Below are positions 25,476-33,212 of a DNA stretch of 39,029 nucleotides, piece by piece. The notes under the pieces are model-generated. The model had not been told where the DNA came from and made no database searches. It was given only the letters and a program-made list of their open reading frames with translations. The translations under genes were made by a program, and so were the position numbers. The stretch's first letter is position 1; each line of letters opens with the position of its first letter. Location: positions 1-39,029 of the forward strand of contig JAHRWB010000180.1 of NCBI GenBank assembly GCA_019090385.1, written 5' to 3'. Source of the stretch: Pseudomonadales bacterium. GTDB lineage: Bacteria > Pseudomonadota > Gammaproteobacteria > Pseudomonadales > Azotimanducaceae.

Positions 25476-26306
25476 ATGAAATATCTCTTAGGCGCGCTTG
25501 CCTGCTATGTTCTACTGATACTGACTCAGCACAGTCTTTTAAACGCCTCTCTATCAGATTCTCCGGGCGGTAATGGCTGGTTTTGCGAGAAGCAAGAAAA
25601 CCGCGAAGACTGGATTTGTGTACCCAGTAAGCCCATAAAATCTGCTGCTGTCGGCGCACTGGTCTATCCGGACCTCAAAGAAACCCCTGAGCCAACTGGC
25701 GTACTCGCTATTGATAAACGTACTTATGATACGCTGACTGAAACAGACTCGACTCAGCAAATCCAGCATTCTCCCGCCTTACAAGCAATCAGCACTGAAC
25801 TTGCACAAACTTCAAACACAGATGGCCTGGATACAAAAAATGTAAGGCAGACAAAAAGCGAGTCTTCTGAGAATAATAGTGTGGCTGAGATAGTTGATCA
25901 CACACACAAAAATACAGGTGTATCCGACACACAACAAAGCGCTACCTATGAAAGTCTACCGCTGTACATGCAGCTATCCCACGCACCGGGCGAAGTCAGC
26001 AACATTTCAGAACTGCCCCCTGAGTTTTATGTTGTGCAGATCATAAGCGTTTCGCGAAAAGAAGATCTGGAAACCTATTTTGTAGAACACAATCTGAACG
26101 ACCTTGCAGCGGCTCGAGTTGAAAGAGACGAAAAAATATTTTACGTGCTGTTACTGGGCATATACGAGACCTATGACAAAGCAAAAATGGCCAGCGAAAA
26201 TATGCCCTCTCAATTAAAGCACGAAAAACCCTGGATAAGACGCCTGGGTTCTTTGCAAAAAGCCATGATTCGTGCAGATGATCTTGTTGGTTCCGCACGA
26301 TATTAG
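25476..26306 (+). CDS. Membrane-anchored SPOR-domain protein
   Basis: 276 residues from ATG 25476; in-frame sequence upstream to 25239 is antisense to the MaoC gene and has no family likeness. Residues about 3-20 (YLLGALACYVLLILTQHS) form an anchor or signal. A paired WFC...WIC motif at about 35-48 follows. Residues 50-190 are polar and low complexity. The C-terminal about 75 residues (YVVQIISVSRKEDLETYF ... YVLLLGIYETYDKAK) form a SPOR domain, which binds denuded septal peptidoglycan, so a cell-division or envelope role is likely. No clear Shine-Dalgarno. Confidence 0.85.
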   Translation: MKYLLGALACYVLLILTQHSLLNASLSDSPGGNGWFCEKQENREDWICVPSKPIKSAAVGALVYPDLKETPEPTGVLAIDKRTYDTLTETDSTQQIQHSPALQAISTELAQTSNTDGLDTKNVRQTKSESSENNSVAEIVDHTHKNTGVSDTQQSATYESLPLYMQLSHAPGEVSNISELPPEFYVVQIISVSRKEDLETYFVEHNLNDLAAARVERDEKIFYVLLLGIYETYDKAKMASENMPSQLKHEKPWIRRLGSLQKAMIRADDLVGSARY

Positions 26307-26344
26307 GTTTTACTCTCAGTGCTTTTATCCAGATGTCTGTTTTG

Positions 26345-26365
26345 AGAGCGGCTGATGGCTCTTTT
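26345..26365 (+). terminator. Possible short intrinsic terminator after the SPOR gene
   Basis: AGAGC at 26345-26349 pairs with GCTCT at 26358-26362 across an 8-nt loop and is followed by TTT. The stem is short. The 18-bp unit containing it is duplicated 24 bp further on, where it also encodes the last residues of the leftward rarD gene. Confidence 0.35.
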
Positions 26366-26387
26366 CTACGAGCGGCTGATGGCTCTT
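26346..26387. repeat. 18-bp direct repeat, period 24 bp, at the SPOR/rarD junction
   Basis: GAGCGGCTGATGGCTCTT occurs exactly at 26346-26363 and 26370-26387. The second copy lies inside the 3' end of rarD (codons for its final residues and stop), so the duplication shaped the RarD C-terminus. It looks like a recent slippage-type tandem duplication. Confidence 0.85.
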
Positions 26388-27256
26388 GGATGTGCGTAGA
26401 GCGCTTCGATTGAGAAAATGAGGATAGCACTGATGATTAACCCGAATGTTACTCCGCGCTCCAGAGTAAATGCTTCGCCATACAAAGTAACCGCCAGTAC
26501 CAATACCATGCTAGGAGCCAGATATTGATAAAAGCCCAAAGTGGTCAGCGGTAGTCGCAGTGCAGCAAAACCAAAACAAAGTAGTGGCAAGGTAGTTAAC
26601 AACCCCAAACCCACAATAAAACCGTCCTGAGATAAGCTTACCGAGCCAAAAACGTTCTCTTGCACAAACACCAGGTAGCCAAAATAAATTATAGCTAACG
26701 GCAGCAATACCAATGTTTCAACCAGCAAGCCTACTGCGGCATCAACGGCCACTTTCTTACGCACCAGCCCATACAGTCCAAAGGTAAATGCCAAAATCAA
26801 CGCAACAAGCGGTAGTCGCCCTACAACAACGATCTCATGCAAAACACCTAAACTGGCAAGCACCACGGCAACTATTTGCAAAGGTCGTAAGCTTTCCCCA
26901 AGAAAAGCCAGCCCAAGCACAACACTAAGTAGCGGGTTAATATAATAACCCAGGCTGGTATCCAGAACTTTGCCATTTTGCAAAGCCCAAATATAAGTTA
27001 ACCAGTTTCCACCAATCAAAAGACTGCTAAGAATCAGCCAATAGACATTGGACGGTATTTTTACAAATTGAATTAAAACTGACAGCTTTCGAGAAAAGAC
27101 AACAAGCCCAAACAAAAAAATCACAGACCAGATAATGCGATGCACAAGAATTTCAGCAGGGCTTACTGTGTCTACCAGCTTGAAATACAGAGGCGCGAGC
27201 CCCCACATAAAATAGGCGGCCAGGGCATACAATATACCCTTCCCACTTTCACTCAT
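26366..27256 (-). CDS. rarD: RarD-type EamA permease
   Basis: 296 residues with about ten predicted transmembrane segments in two EamA halves. The N-terminus GILYALAAYFMWGLAPLYFKLV and the block EILVHRIIWSVIF are diagnostic of the RarD branch. The second half contains PLTTLGFYQYLAPSMVLVLAVTLYGE, also typical. RarD is an inner-membrane drug/metabolite transporter of uncertain substrate (named from chloramphenicol sensitivity work in Pseudomonas and E. coli). It is convergent with the SPOR gene and 31 bp downstream of the peroxiredoxin gene. Confidence 0.93.
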   Translation of the reverse strand: MSESGKGILYALAAYFMWGLAPLYFKLVDTVSPAEILVHRIIWSVIFLFGLVVFSRKLSVLIQFVKIPSNVYWLILSSLLIGGNWLTYIWALQNGKVLDTSLGYYINPLLSVVLGLAFLGESLRPLQIVAVVLASLGVLHEIVVVGRLPLVALILAFTFGLYGLVRKKVAVDAAVGLLVETLVLLPLAIIYFGYLVFVQENVFGSVSLSQDGFIVGLGLLTTLPLLCFGFAALRLPLTTLGFYQYLAPSMVLVLAVTLYGEAFTLERGVTFGLIISAILIFSIEALYAHPRAISRS

Positions 27257-27287
27257 GCTTCAGCCCCGCGCTTGTTACTACTCTGGA

Positions 27288-27764
27288 TTAAAGCTGCTCC
27301 AGCAGCACTTCGGCTTTACTGACTTCAAACTTGCCAGGCGCCTCAACATTCAGCTTAACTACCACGCCATCGTCCACAATCATGGCATACCGTTGGGAGC
27401 GTGTGCCCATACCAAAACCACTACCATCCATTTCCAATCCCAGTGCCTTGGTCAAATCTGCATTACCATCTGCAACCATCTTAATCGTCTCTGCATTAGA
27501 AGACTCTCCCCAACAACCCATCACAAACGGGTCGTTTACGGACAAGCAAACAATTTCAACGCCCTTTTTCGCAAAAGCATCGGCATTAACCACATAACCC
27601 GGCAAATGCTCCCTGGAACAAGTCGGCGTAAATGCACCAGGAACAGCAAACAACACCACCTTTTTTCCAGCGAATAATTCATCGGTCGTGATAGGAGATG
27701 GGCGACCTTCAACCATGGTAAATAATTTAATACTGGGTATCTTCTGGCCTTCCTGAATAGACAT
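27288..27764 (-). CDS. Peroxiredoxin, Prx5/PMP20 subfamily
   Basis: 158 residues. The peroxidatic cysteine is Cys49 in VPGAFTPTCS, within the PxxxT/SxxC signature of all peroxiredoxins. Further cysteines at about 73 (EIVCLSVNDP) and 84 (VMGCWGES) match the pattern of bacterial Prx5-like enzymes, where Cys73 is a common resolving candidate. It reduces hydrogen peroxide and alkyl hydroperoxides with glutathione/glutaredoxin or thioredoxin. AGAGAG precedes the ATG. No fused glutaredoxin domain is present. Confidence 0.95.
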   Translation of the reverse strand: MSIQEGQKIPSIKLFTMVEGRPSPITTDELFAGKKVVLFAVPGAFTPTCSREHLPGYVVNADAFAKKGVEIVCLSVNDPFVMGCWGESSNAETIKMVADGNADLTKALGLEMDGSGFGMGTRSQRYAMIVDDGVVVKLNVEAPGKFEVSKAEVLLEQL

Positions 27765-27842
27765 GAATTAACTCTCTTTAATAATTTATAGGGGTAGTGA
27801 TTCTGCTCAAGAGCGTCTGTTTCGTCAACGGCTATGCAAAAT

Positions 27843-28559
27843 TTACTTCCATGCAAATACCGGCTGCTCATAATGCCCGACCCGGGTGGCACGGCCCTGA
27901 ATACACACTTCTATAAATTGATACAACAGAGCCGCAGTCGGCGCCGCTATGGATCCATCACCCACCGGCATACGCAGGACAGGGTGGGATTCAGGTTTAG
28001 CAACAATACTTACTTGCTGCGAACCCTCAGATTCAGCCTCCTGATCATCCAGCTCATCATAACTGAGCAGAGGAGCATCACTGCGCATAAATTCGCTCAG
28101 CGGGATCCTGTGAATGGAATCTACTTCCTCTTCATTAGCTACCATATTTTCTGTGGGGCCAGCCCAGATAACCACGGGTGTCATTACATAACCAGAGCGA
28201 GTGATAAAGTCGTCCAGACGTCCAATCACCTGCTCTGTTTTAAGCACTAATCCCACTTCTTCATGCAACTCGCGCAAGGCTGTTTGTTCCAGGGTTTCGC
28301 CTTCATCCACTCGGCCACCAGGGAGTGCCCATTGCCCAGGATGATCACGCAACTTACTGGAACGACGCGTCAGTACAAGGCATGCACTATTTTGCCACTC
28401 ATCGTAAACAGGCATACCTGACAACTCTGCACCGTAAGCACCATCAACCAACACCATAGCTACAGCAGCTGGCTTATGCCCTTCATCTGGCCGTGCCCTA
28501 CGTTCGAAACGACTCAAATGTCTACTAACACTTTGCTTAAGCGATTCATCACATTGCAT
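27843..28559 (-). CDS. Nudix hydrolase, CoA-diphosphatase-like
   Basis: 238 residues. A perfect Nudix box G-x5-E-x7-R-E-U-x-E-E-x-G-U lies at 82-104 (Gly82, Glu88, Arg96, Glu97, Glu100, Glu101, Gly103). Just before it, residues 61-82 (LVLTRRSSKLRDHPGQWALPGG) fit, with conservative changes, the LLTxRSx3Rx3Gx3FPGG signature of CoA and acyl-CoA pyrophosphatases such as NudL. The protein probably splits CoA or acyl-CoA derivatives into phosphopantetheine and 3',5'-ADP. It lies 78 bp upstream of the peroxiredoxin gene on the same strand. Confidence 0.87.
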   Translation of the reverse strand: MQCDESLKQSVSRHLSRFERRARPDEGHKPAAVAMVLVDGAYGAELSGMPVYDEWQNSACLVLTRRSSKLRDHPGQWALPGGRVDEGETLEQTALRELHEEVGLVLKTEQVIGRLDDFITRSGYVMTPVVIWAGPTENMVANEEEVDSIHRIPLSEFMRSDAPLLSYDELDDQEAESEGSQQVSIVAKPESHPVLRMPVGDGSIAAPTAALLYQFIEVCIQGRATRVGHYEQPVFAWK

Positions 28560-28668
28560 ATCTATAAACTCAACTGCTATTCATCCAGGGTCTGACTGTC
28601 TTGACCAACCCCCGGAGAAAAACGCAGCACACCCGTTTGTTACGTTAGCCCTAACTACCTAAACAGGA

Positions 28669-30219
28669 TCAGGAAAGTTTTGCCTCGATTAAAAAGGGCC
28701 CCTCGATATTCTCAGCCGTAGTCAATGCTTCTGCCAGTTCTGCCACAGTGTGCACCTCTACACCTGGCACACCGTAACCTTTGGCCAGACTTACCCAGCT
28801 AATAGTCGGGTTGGATAAATCAAACAGACTGGCTGCTTTTTCGCCGACATCATTTATACCCAGACGACGATACTCAACATCAAGAATGCCATATACCTTG
28901 TTGGCGTAAATTATTGTCGTGACATTGAGTTTTTCCCGCGCAGCCGTCCACAAGTATTGAATGGTATAACCCGCTCCACCATCACCCAGCAATGCGAATA
29001 CCGGTCTATCAGGGCAAGCTACCGCAGCACCAACTGCAACAGGGCCACCACCGCCGATAGAGCCACCGGTAAGATTTAGCCAACTGTGTCGAACACAACT
29101 CTGTAGTATTGGCGCAGCGGCTGCCCCGCCCCCGGAATCAGTAGTGATAATGCTCATTTCGGGAATTTTCGCTCCCAGGGTTTTGGCCACTGTGTACGCG
29201 TTCAAAGGGCCATCAACCAGCTCAGGTCGTGCCTGGATATTCAGTTTTGTTGCCTGGGCAGGTGCTCCAAGCGCATCCGCTAAATCGGTCAATGCCGAAA
29301 CCAGGTCCAGATGTTTCTCGGCCAGTACCTGTACCTTGCAGGTATCAGGCACCATGTCACTGGGCAGGTTCTGGTAGGCAAAAAAGCTAACTGGGGAGCG
29401 CGCACCTGCTAGCACAAGATGATCAATACCTGCCATCAACTCAATTATTTGCTCAGGAAAATATGGCAAACGACCAATAGCCGGCAACCCCGGCCCGGAT
29501 TCTATTCGTGCTGGAAAGGTAACTGCCATTACCTGACACCCCGTCTTCTCTGCAATACGGCCAGCCTGCATGACCCCTTCTTCACTCATGGCCGAGCCAT
29601 CAATCAACATCAGAGATTTTTTACCAAAGCTTGCGGCAATATTAGAAACTACTTCTTTAGAGACGCCCACGCGTTGGACCTCTATCTTGCCACCTGGTAC
29701 AGCTCGGCCCTCTCCCCAGGCGCAATCAACCGGAATAACCATGGTAGCAACATTACCCATATGATCTGGATTTGCTGCCAGAGATGCTTGAAGTGCATCA
29801 CGTGTATCTAGCGCCAAGGCTGTTGAAGTACGTGATGTTCGCACCCAGGCAGACATAGGCTTAGCTACGCCCTCTACATCGGATGTCAATGGTGCATCAT
29901 ATGCCACATGATGAATACCGTGCTCCCCAACAAGGTTAATCAGCGGAGATGATGCACGACGAGCATTATGTAGATTGGCTACGCCGTTGGCCAGCCCGGC
30001 GCCCAGGTGTAATAGAGTGGTAGCTGGCAAACCGTTCATCCGCGCATAACCATCCGCTGCTCCGGTACACACGCCTTCGAAAAGACACAGTACTGCACGA
30101 AATCTTTCTTCAGCATCTATGGCTTCGACAAGATGCATTTCAGAGGTCCCGGGATTCGCAAAACAACAATCCACTCCCGCGTCCAGCAATGTTTTAATTA
30201 TACTTCCAGCACCATTCAT
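28669..30219 (-). CDS. Thiamine-diphosphate enzyme, acetolactate-synthase-like
   Basis: 516 residues with the three domains of the decarboxylase/ALS superfamily. The Pyr domain carries the activating glutamate Glu48 in LFEGVCTGAADGYARM. A degenerate central domain follows at about 190-320. The PP domain shows the ThDP-binding motif GDGGAGYTIQYLWTAAREKLNVT...N near 422-450. It is shorter than biosynthetic IlvB/IlvI (about 550-600) and no small subunit gene is adjacent, so a catabolic decarboxylase or carboligase such as a benzoylformate- or oxalyl-type enzyme is as likely as acetolactate synthesis. AAGAGG precedes the ATG by 5 nt. Confidence 0.85.
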   Translation of the reverse strand: MNGAGSIIKTLLDAGVDCCFANPGTSEMHLVEAIDAEERFRAVLCLFEGVCTGAADGYARMNGLPATTLLHLGAGLANGVANLHNARRASSPLINLVGEHGIHHVAYDAPLTSDVEGVAKPMSAWVRTSRTSTALALDTRDALQASLAANPDHMGNVATMVIPVDCAWGEGRAVPGGKIEVQRVGVSKEVVSNIAASFGKKSLMLIDGSAMSEEGVMQAGRIAEKTGCQVMAVTFPARIESGPGLPAIGRLPYFPEQIIELMAGIDHLVLAGARSPVSFFAYQNLPSDMVPDTCKVQVLAEKHLDLVSALTDLADALGAPAQATKLNIQARPELVDGPLNAYTVAKTLGAKIPEMSIITTDSGGGAAAAPILQSCVRHSWLNLTGGSIGGGGPVAVGAAVACPDRPVFALLGDGGAGYTIQYLWTAAREKLNVTTIIYANKVYGILDVEYRRLGINDVGEKAASLFDLSNPTISWVSLAKGYGVPGVEVHTVAELAEALTTAENIEGPFLIEAKLS

Positions 30220-30478
30220 ATCAGCCTCTTATCCAGGTTATTTTATTACGTAAATTGGTCATTAATTTTTGTTTGGTAAAGAGTACCAGCTTAACAAATA
30301 ATTGGAATGTGCAAAGAGTTCAATTAGGATGCAAGCCAGTACCCAGATGTAGATTGCCATTGCAATACAGACGCGAAAAAAGCCAGCGAAAACGTGCTCA
30401 ATGGATAAAATGCAAACACGTGGCAAACGCAAGAAATAAAATGGGCAGTAGTACCCAGACCTGACGAGAAGAAAAAAC

Positions 30479-31276
30479 GTGAAATGGCTTAATTTATTGG
30501 AACGTGCAGACTATCTGGGATCTACAGATCCAACCCTTGAGACTCTGGAGGCTATCCAGCGACAATGTCTGCTCAATATTGCTTTCGAGAACCTTGATAT
30601 TCACCTGGGTAAAAAAATTAGGCTGGATTCTCCTGGCATATACCAAAAGATAGTGAAATCCAAACGAGGCGGATTTTGTTATGAACTCAATGAGCTGCTG
30701 TTACAGTGCCTGACCGAGTTGGGATTTTCCTGCACCCGGGTTGAAGCACGGGTTAACTTCTTAGACCAGCCCAAGCCATTTGCCCACCAGACTTGTCTGG
30801 TTCAACTCGATGACCTGTGGCTGTCCGATATTGGTTTTGGAGATTCCTCCATAGTTCCGATTAATCTCAGTCATGGCGAAAAGCAATTTGATGGTGTCAG
30901 CTGGTACTACGTGAAACCCGATGCACAGGGTATGTTTGAAATATTCCATTCAGATGACCCCGAAACCGAGGCAAATTCATGGACATCTGTGTTATCAGTC
31001 AACCCTACACCTCAGCCCTGGACTGCCTTCAAAAAAATGTGCATCTATACCCAGACATCGCCTGAATCAATTTTTACCCAACAGCGTCTATGCACCAGGC
31101 TGACACAAGATGGACGTATTACCTTGGCCGGCAATACCTTAAAAATCCGTCACGCAAGCAATATCAGTGAAGAGGCTGTTTCGGAAGAAAATTACAGCGC
31201 AGTGCTGGCAGAGCTATTTGATATTCATCTGGACAAGCATGAATGGATCAAACTTGAGGTAGAAACTCGGTCCTAA
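30479..31276 (+). CDS. Arylamine N-acetyltransferase
   Basis: 265 residues from GTG 30479. The NAT family transfers acetyl or other short acyl groups from CoA to arylamines, and some members act as amide synthases. The catalytic triad is readable: Cys67 in RGGFCYELN, His103 in FAHQTCLV, Asp117 in SDIGFGD. The N-terminal helical block TLETLEAIQRQCLLNIAFENLDIHLG is typical. The C-terminal third is diverged, as usual. It has no operon partners and ends in a convergent arrangement with the next gene. Confidence 0.92.
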   Translation: MKWLNLLERADYLGSTDPTLETLEAIQRQCLLNIAFENLDIHLGKKIRLDSPGIYQKIVKSKRGGFCYELNELLLQCLTELGFSCTRVEARVNFLDQPKPFAHQTCLVQLDDLWLSDIGFGDSSIVPINLSHGEKQFDGVSWYYVKPDAQGMFEIFHSDDPETEANSWTSVLSVNPTPQPWTAFKKMCIYTQTSPESIFTQQRLCTRLTQDGRITLAGNTLKIRHASNISEEAVSEENYSAVLAELFDIHLDKHEWIKLEVETRS

Positions 31277-31360
31277 GCGGGCCCCGGGCGCGAGTAACCT
31301 TGCGCTTACGCGACTGGCTTAATAGGTGCCAACTAGCTTAACTATATACTGCCTTCTGAC

Positions 31361-32086
31361 TTAAAATGATTCGACAACCAGAGAGACGTACCGCCGATAA
31401 TACCGTTGCCTTAAACTGGCTTCTGTTTTTCTTTCGATGTTATCCAGCCAATCATTCAAAAACTGCCGATTTTTAAACCCTGTCATTTTAACCACCTGCC
31501 ATTCTTGATCCGAACTACCCGACAGTGGATTCAGACTCGCTAACCAAACGCTTTGCACACCCTCGGCGACTATTTGTTCTGACACAAGATGTTGTTCCTG
31601 AGCAGCATGCTCCGGAGCTAGCTGCATCAATTCCAATAGATAAATACCGGCGTTAAATTCAAAGGCGCTTTCTTTTTCTGCCGCCATTAGTAACGGCTGT
31701 CCCTGCTGGGCAACAGAAATACCAAAAGGCGGCTCATAGCTGCTCCGGGTATACTGTTTAATGAACCTGGAGCGGGACGGGTAACGCGAGAGTACGATGA
31801 CTGACCATGCATCCTGCTCACGTCCATGCAAAACACTGGTTACGCGACCACTCCACAGGCGCTCCGCATCTGATTCATGCAACAACACATCCAAGTCTGC
31901 GTAAAATGCGGACACCCCCCCCTGCAAATCTGCATGGGCAAAACTCATCATCACAACCGGCTCAGAACTACGCCCATCATGAAAAATAAAACTCAGTTTG
32001 TGTTTACCCAGTACAAGCGCACCTACTGCTGAGGACACCACCAGAACAACACAAAAAAACAGGAAGAGTAAGGCACCTCTATTCAT
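31361..32086 (-). CDS. Membrane-anchored protein of unknown function
   Basis: 241 residues. An N-terminal transmembrane anchor (ALLFLFFCVVLVVSSAVGALVLG, about 5-27) is followed by a soluble domain. Within it, residues about 48-120 (SFAHADLQGGVSAFYADL...VIVLSRYPSRSRFIKQY) faintly recall the dimeric alpha-beta barrel/DUF1330 pattern, with a repeat of the same theme near the C-terminus (VVKMTGFKNRQFLNDWLDNI). I do not recognise a family with certainty. It is divergent from the DUF169 gene. Confidence 0.7.
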   Translation of the reverse strand: MNRGALLFLFFCVVLVVSSAVGALVLGKHKLSFIFHDGRSSEPVVMMSFAHADLQGGVSAFYADLDVLLHESDAERLWSGRVTSVLHGREQDAWSVIVLSRYPSRSRFIKQYTRSSYEPPFGISVAQQGQPLLMAAEKESAFEFNAGIYLLELMQLAPEHAAQEQHLVSEQIVAEGVQSVWLASLNPLSGSSDQEWQVVKMTGFKNRQFLNDWLDNIERKTEASLRQRYYRRYVSLVVESF

Positions 32087-32269
32087 CTACCAGCACTCAT
32101 TTACGCATATCAGATCAATGTACATATGCGCATGTTAGCTGAATATCCCCAGCGCTAACATAGCGCAGACTTGCAAAACTTCATGAGCCGGGCCAATCTG
32201 AGCACTTTCCGTTTTGCGTCATTCCTCGAATAACAATACCCCCAACAATATCACAGGGATCAAAACAGC

Positions 32270-33088
32270 ATGAATACAACGAATGAGAGCGATAAACAAA
32301 ACACCGCCAAGCAGATCATCACTTCAGACCTCACCCAATTTGATTGGCCTGAGCTGGTTGCAGAACTCAACAAATATCTCCGGCTTCGAACCACTCCTAT
32401 CGGCATGAAAATGTTCGAATCACTTGAAGAGATGGCAGCCATACCTAAGTTAAGACGTCCCAGCGCTATTCACACCACGGATCAGATTGTGGGCCAGGCT
32501 TCTCGCAATGGCTGGACCGTGGGCATCACCATGGATGATCTGGTGGGTGCCCAGTGTGGTGCGGTACTGGGCTTACATCCCCGTGACGAACAATGGTTGT
32601 CTGGTGACAGAATGGCAGGCGTCTGGTACGCGGACCAGGAAGAAGCCAGTAAACACCAACATTCCATGGACCTGGTACCTTATGGACGTTTTAAGGGCAT
32701 GGTGGTCAGTCCATTGGTCAGTGGCAGACTCAACCCACCCGACATCTGTCTGATTTACGCAACACCCGCGCAAATGATATTATTTATCAATGGTCTTCAA
32801 TGGACCGGGTACAAAAAATTGGAGTGGGGTTGCGTGGGTGAATCAGCCTGTGCTGATTCCTGGGGTCGCGCCCTGGCAAAAGATGAACCCAGTCTATCGA
32901 TTCCATGTTTTGCGGAACGTAGATACGGTGGTGTAATGGAAGATGAATTATTAATGGCCATCCCACCACGCTTTATTCCAGGCGTCATTGAAGGTTTGGC
33001 GCGTCTTTCTCGCAATGGCCTACGTTATCCCATTCCAGGCTACGGCGTCAGCAATGATGTGCGCGCGGGCATGGGAGTCAGCTACTAG
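32270..33088 (+). CDS. DUF169-family protein
   Basis: 272 residues. The N-terminal LNKYLRLRTTPIGMKMF is the opening of DUF169, whose members usually read 'L-x-L-x-x-P-V-A-V-K'. Conserved-looking features include DDLVGAQCGAVLGL, the short hydrophobic PDICLIYATPAQMILFINGL, a GCVGESACADSW cysteine pair and the C-terminal IPGVIEGLARL. No enzymatic activity is established for the family. AGGGAT lies 9 nt before the ATG. The gene is monocistronic and ends before a strong bidirectional terminator. Confidence 0.82.
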   Translation: MNTTNESDKQNTAKQIITSDLTQFDWPELVAELNKYLRLRTTPIGMKMFESLEEMAAIPKLRRPSAIHTTDQIVGQASRNGWTVGITMDDLVGAQCGAVLGLHPRDEQWLSGDRMAGVWYADQEEASKHQHSMDLVPYGRFKGMVVSPLVSGRLNPPDICLIYATPAQMILFINGLQWTGYKKLEWGCVGESACADSWGRALAKDEPSLSIPCFAERRYGGVMEDELLMAIPPRFIPGVIEGLARLSRNGLRYPIPGYGVSNDVRAGMGVSY

Positions 33089-33151
33089 TCGAGAACCAAG
33101 CCCGGTACATAGTCAGAAAAGTGGGGGCTCAGCAAAGCTGCCCAGGAAAAG

Positions 33152-33190
33152 AACCCCAATCTGGCCACTTTCTAGCCAGACTGGGGTTTT
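33152..33190. terminator. Strong bidirectional intrinsic terminator
   Basis: AACCCCAATCTGGC at 33152-33165 pairs with GCCAGACTGGGGTT at 33175-33188 with one mismatch and a 9-nt loop. On the plus strand the stem runs into TTTT; on the minus strand it is followed by CTTTT. It separates the rightward DUF169 gene from the leftward operon ending at 33213. Confidence 0.85.
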
Positions 33191-33212
33191 GTCTATCGGT
33201 GGAAAAACTGTT

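Noticed and set aside
27255-27677. Plus-strand open frame over the peroxiredoxin gene
   Set aside because: Antisense to a complete peroxiredoxin with intact motifs; no ribosome binding site.
31277-31360. Hairpin CGCGAGTAA...TTACGCG between convergent genes
   Set aside because: The stem has a bulge and no U-run; terminator status is not supported.
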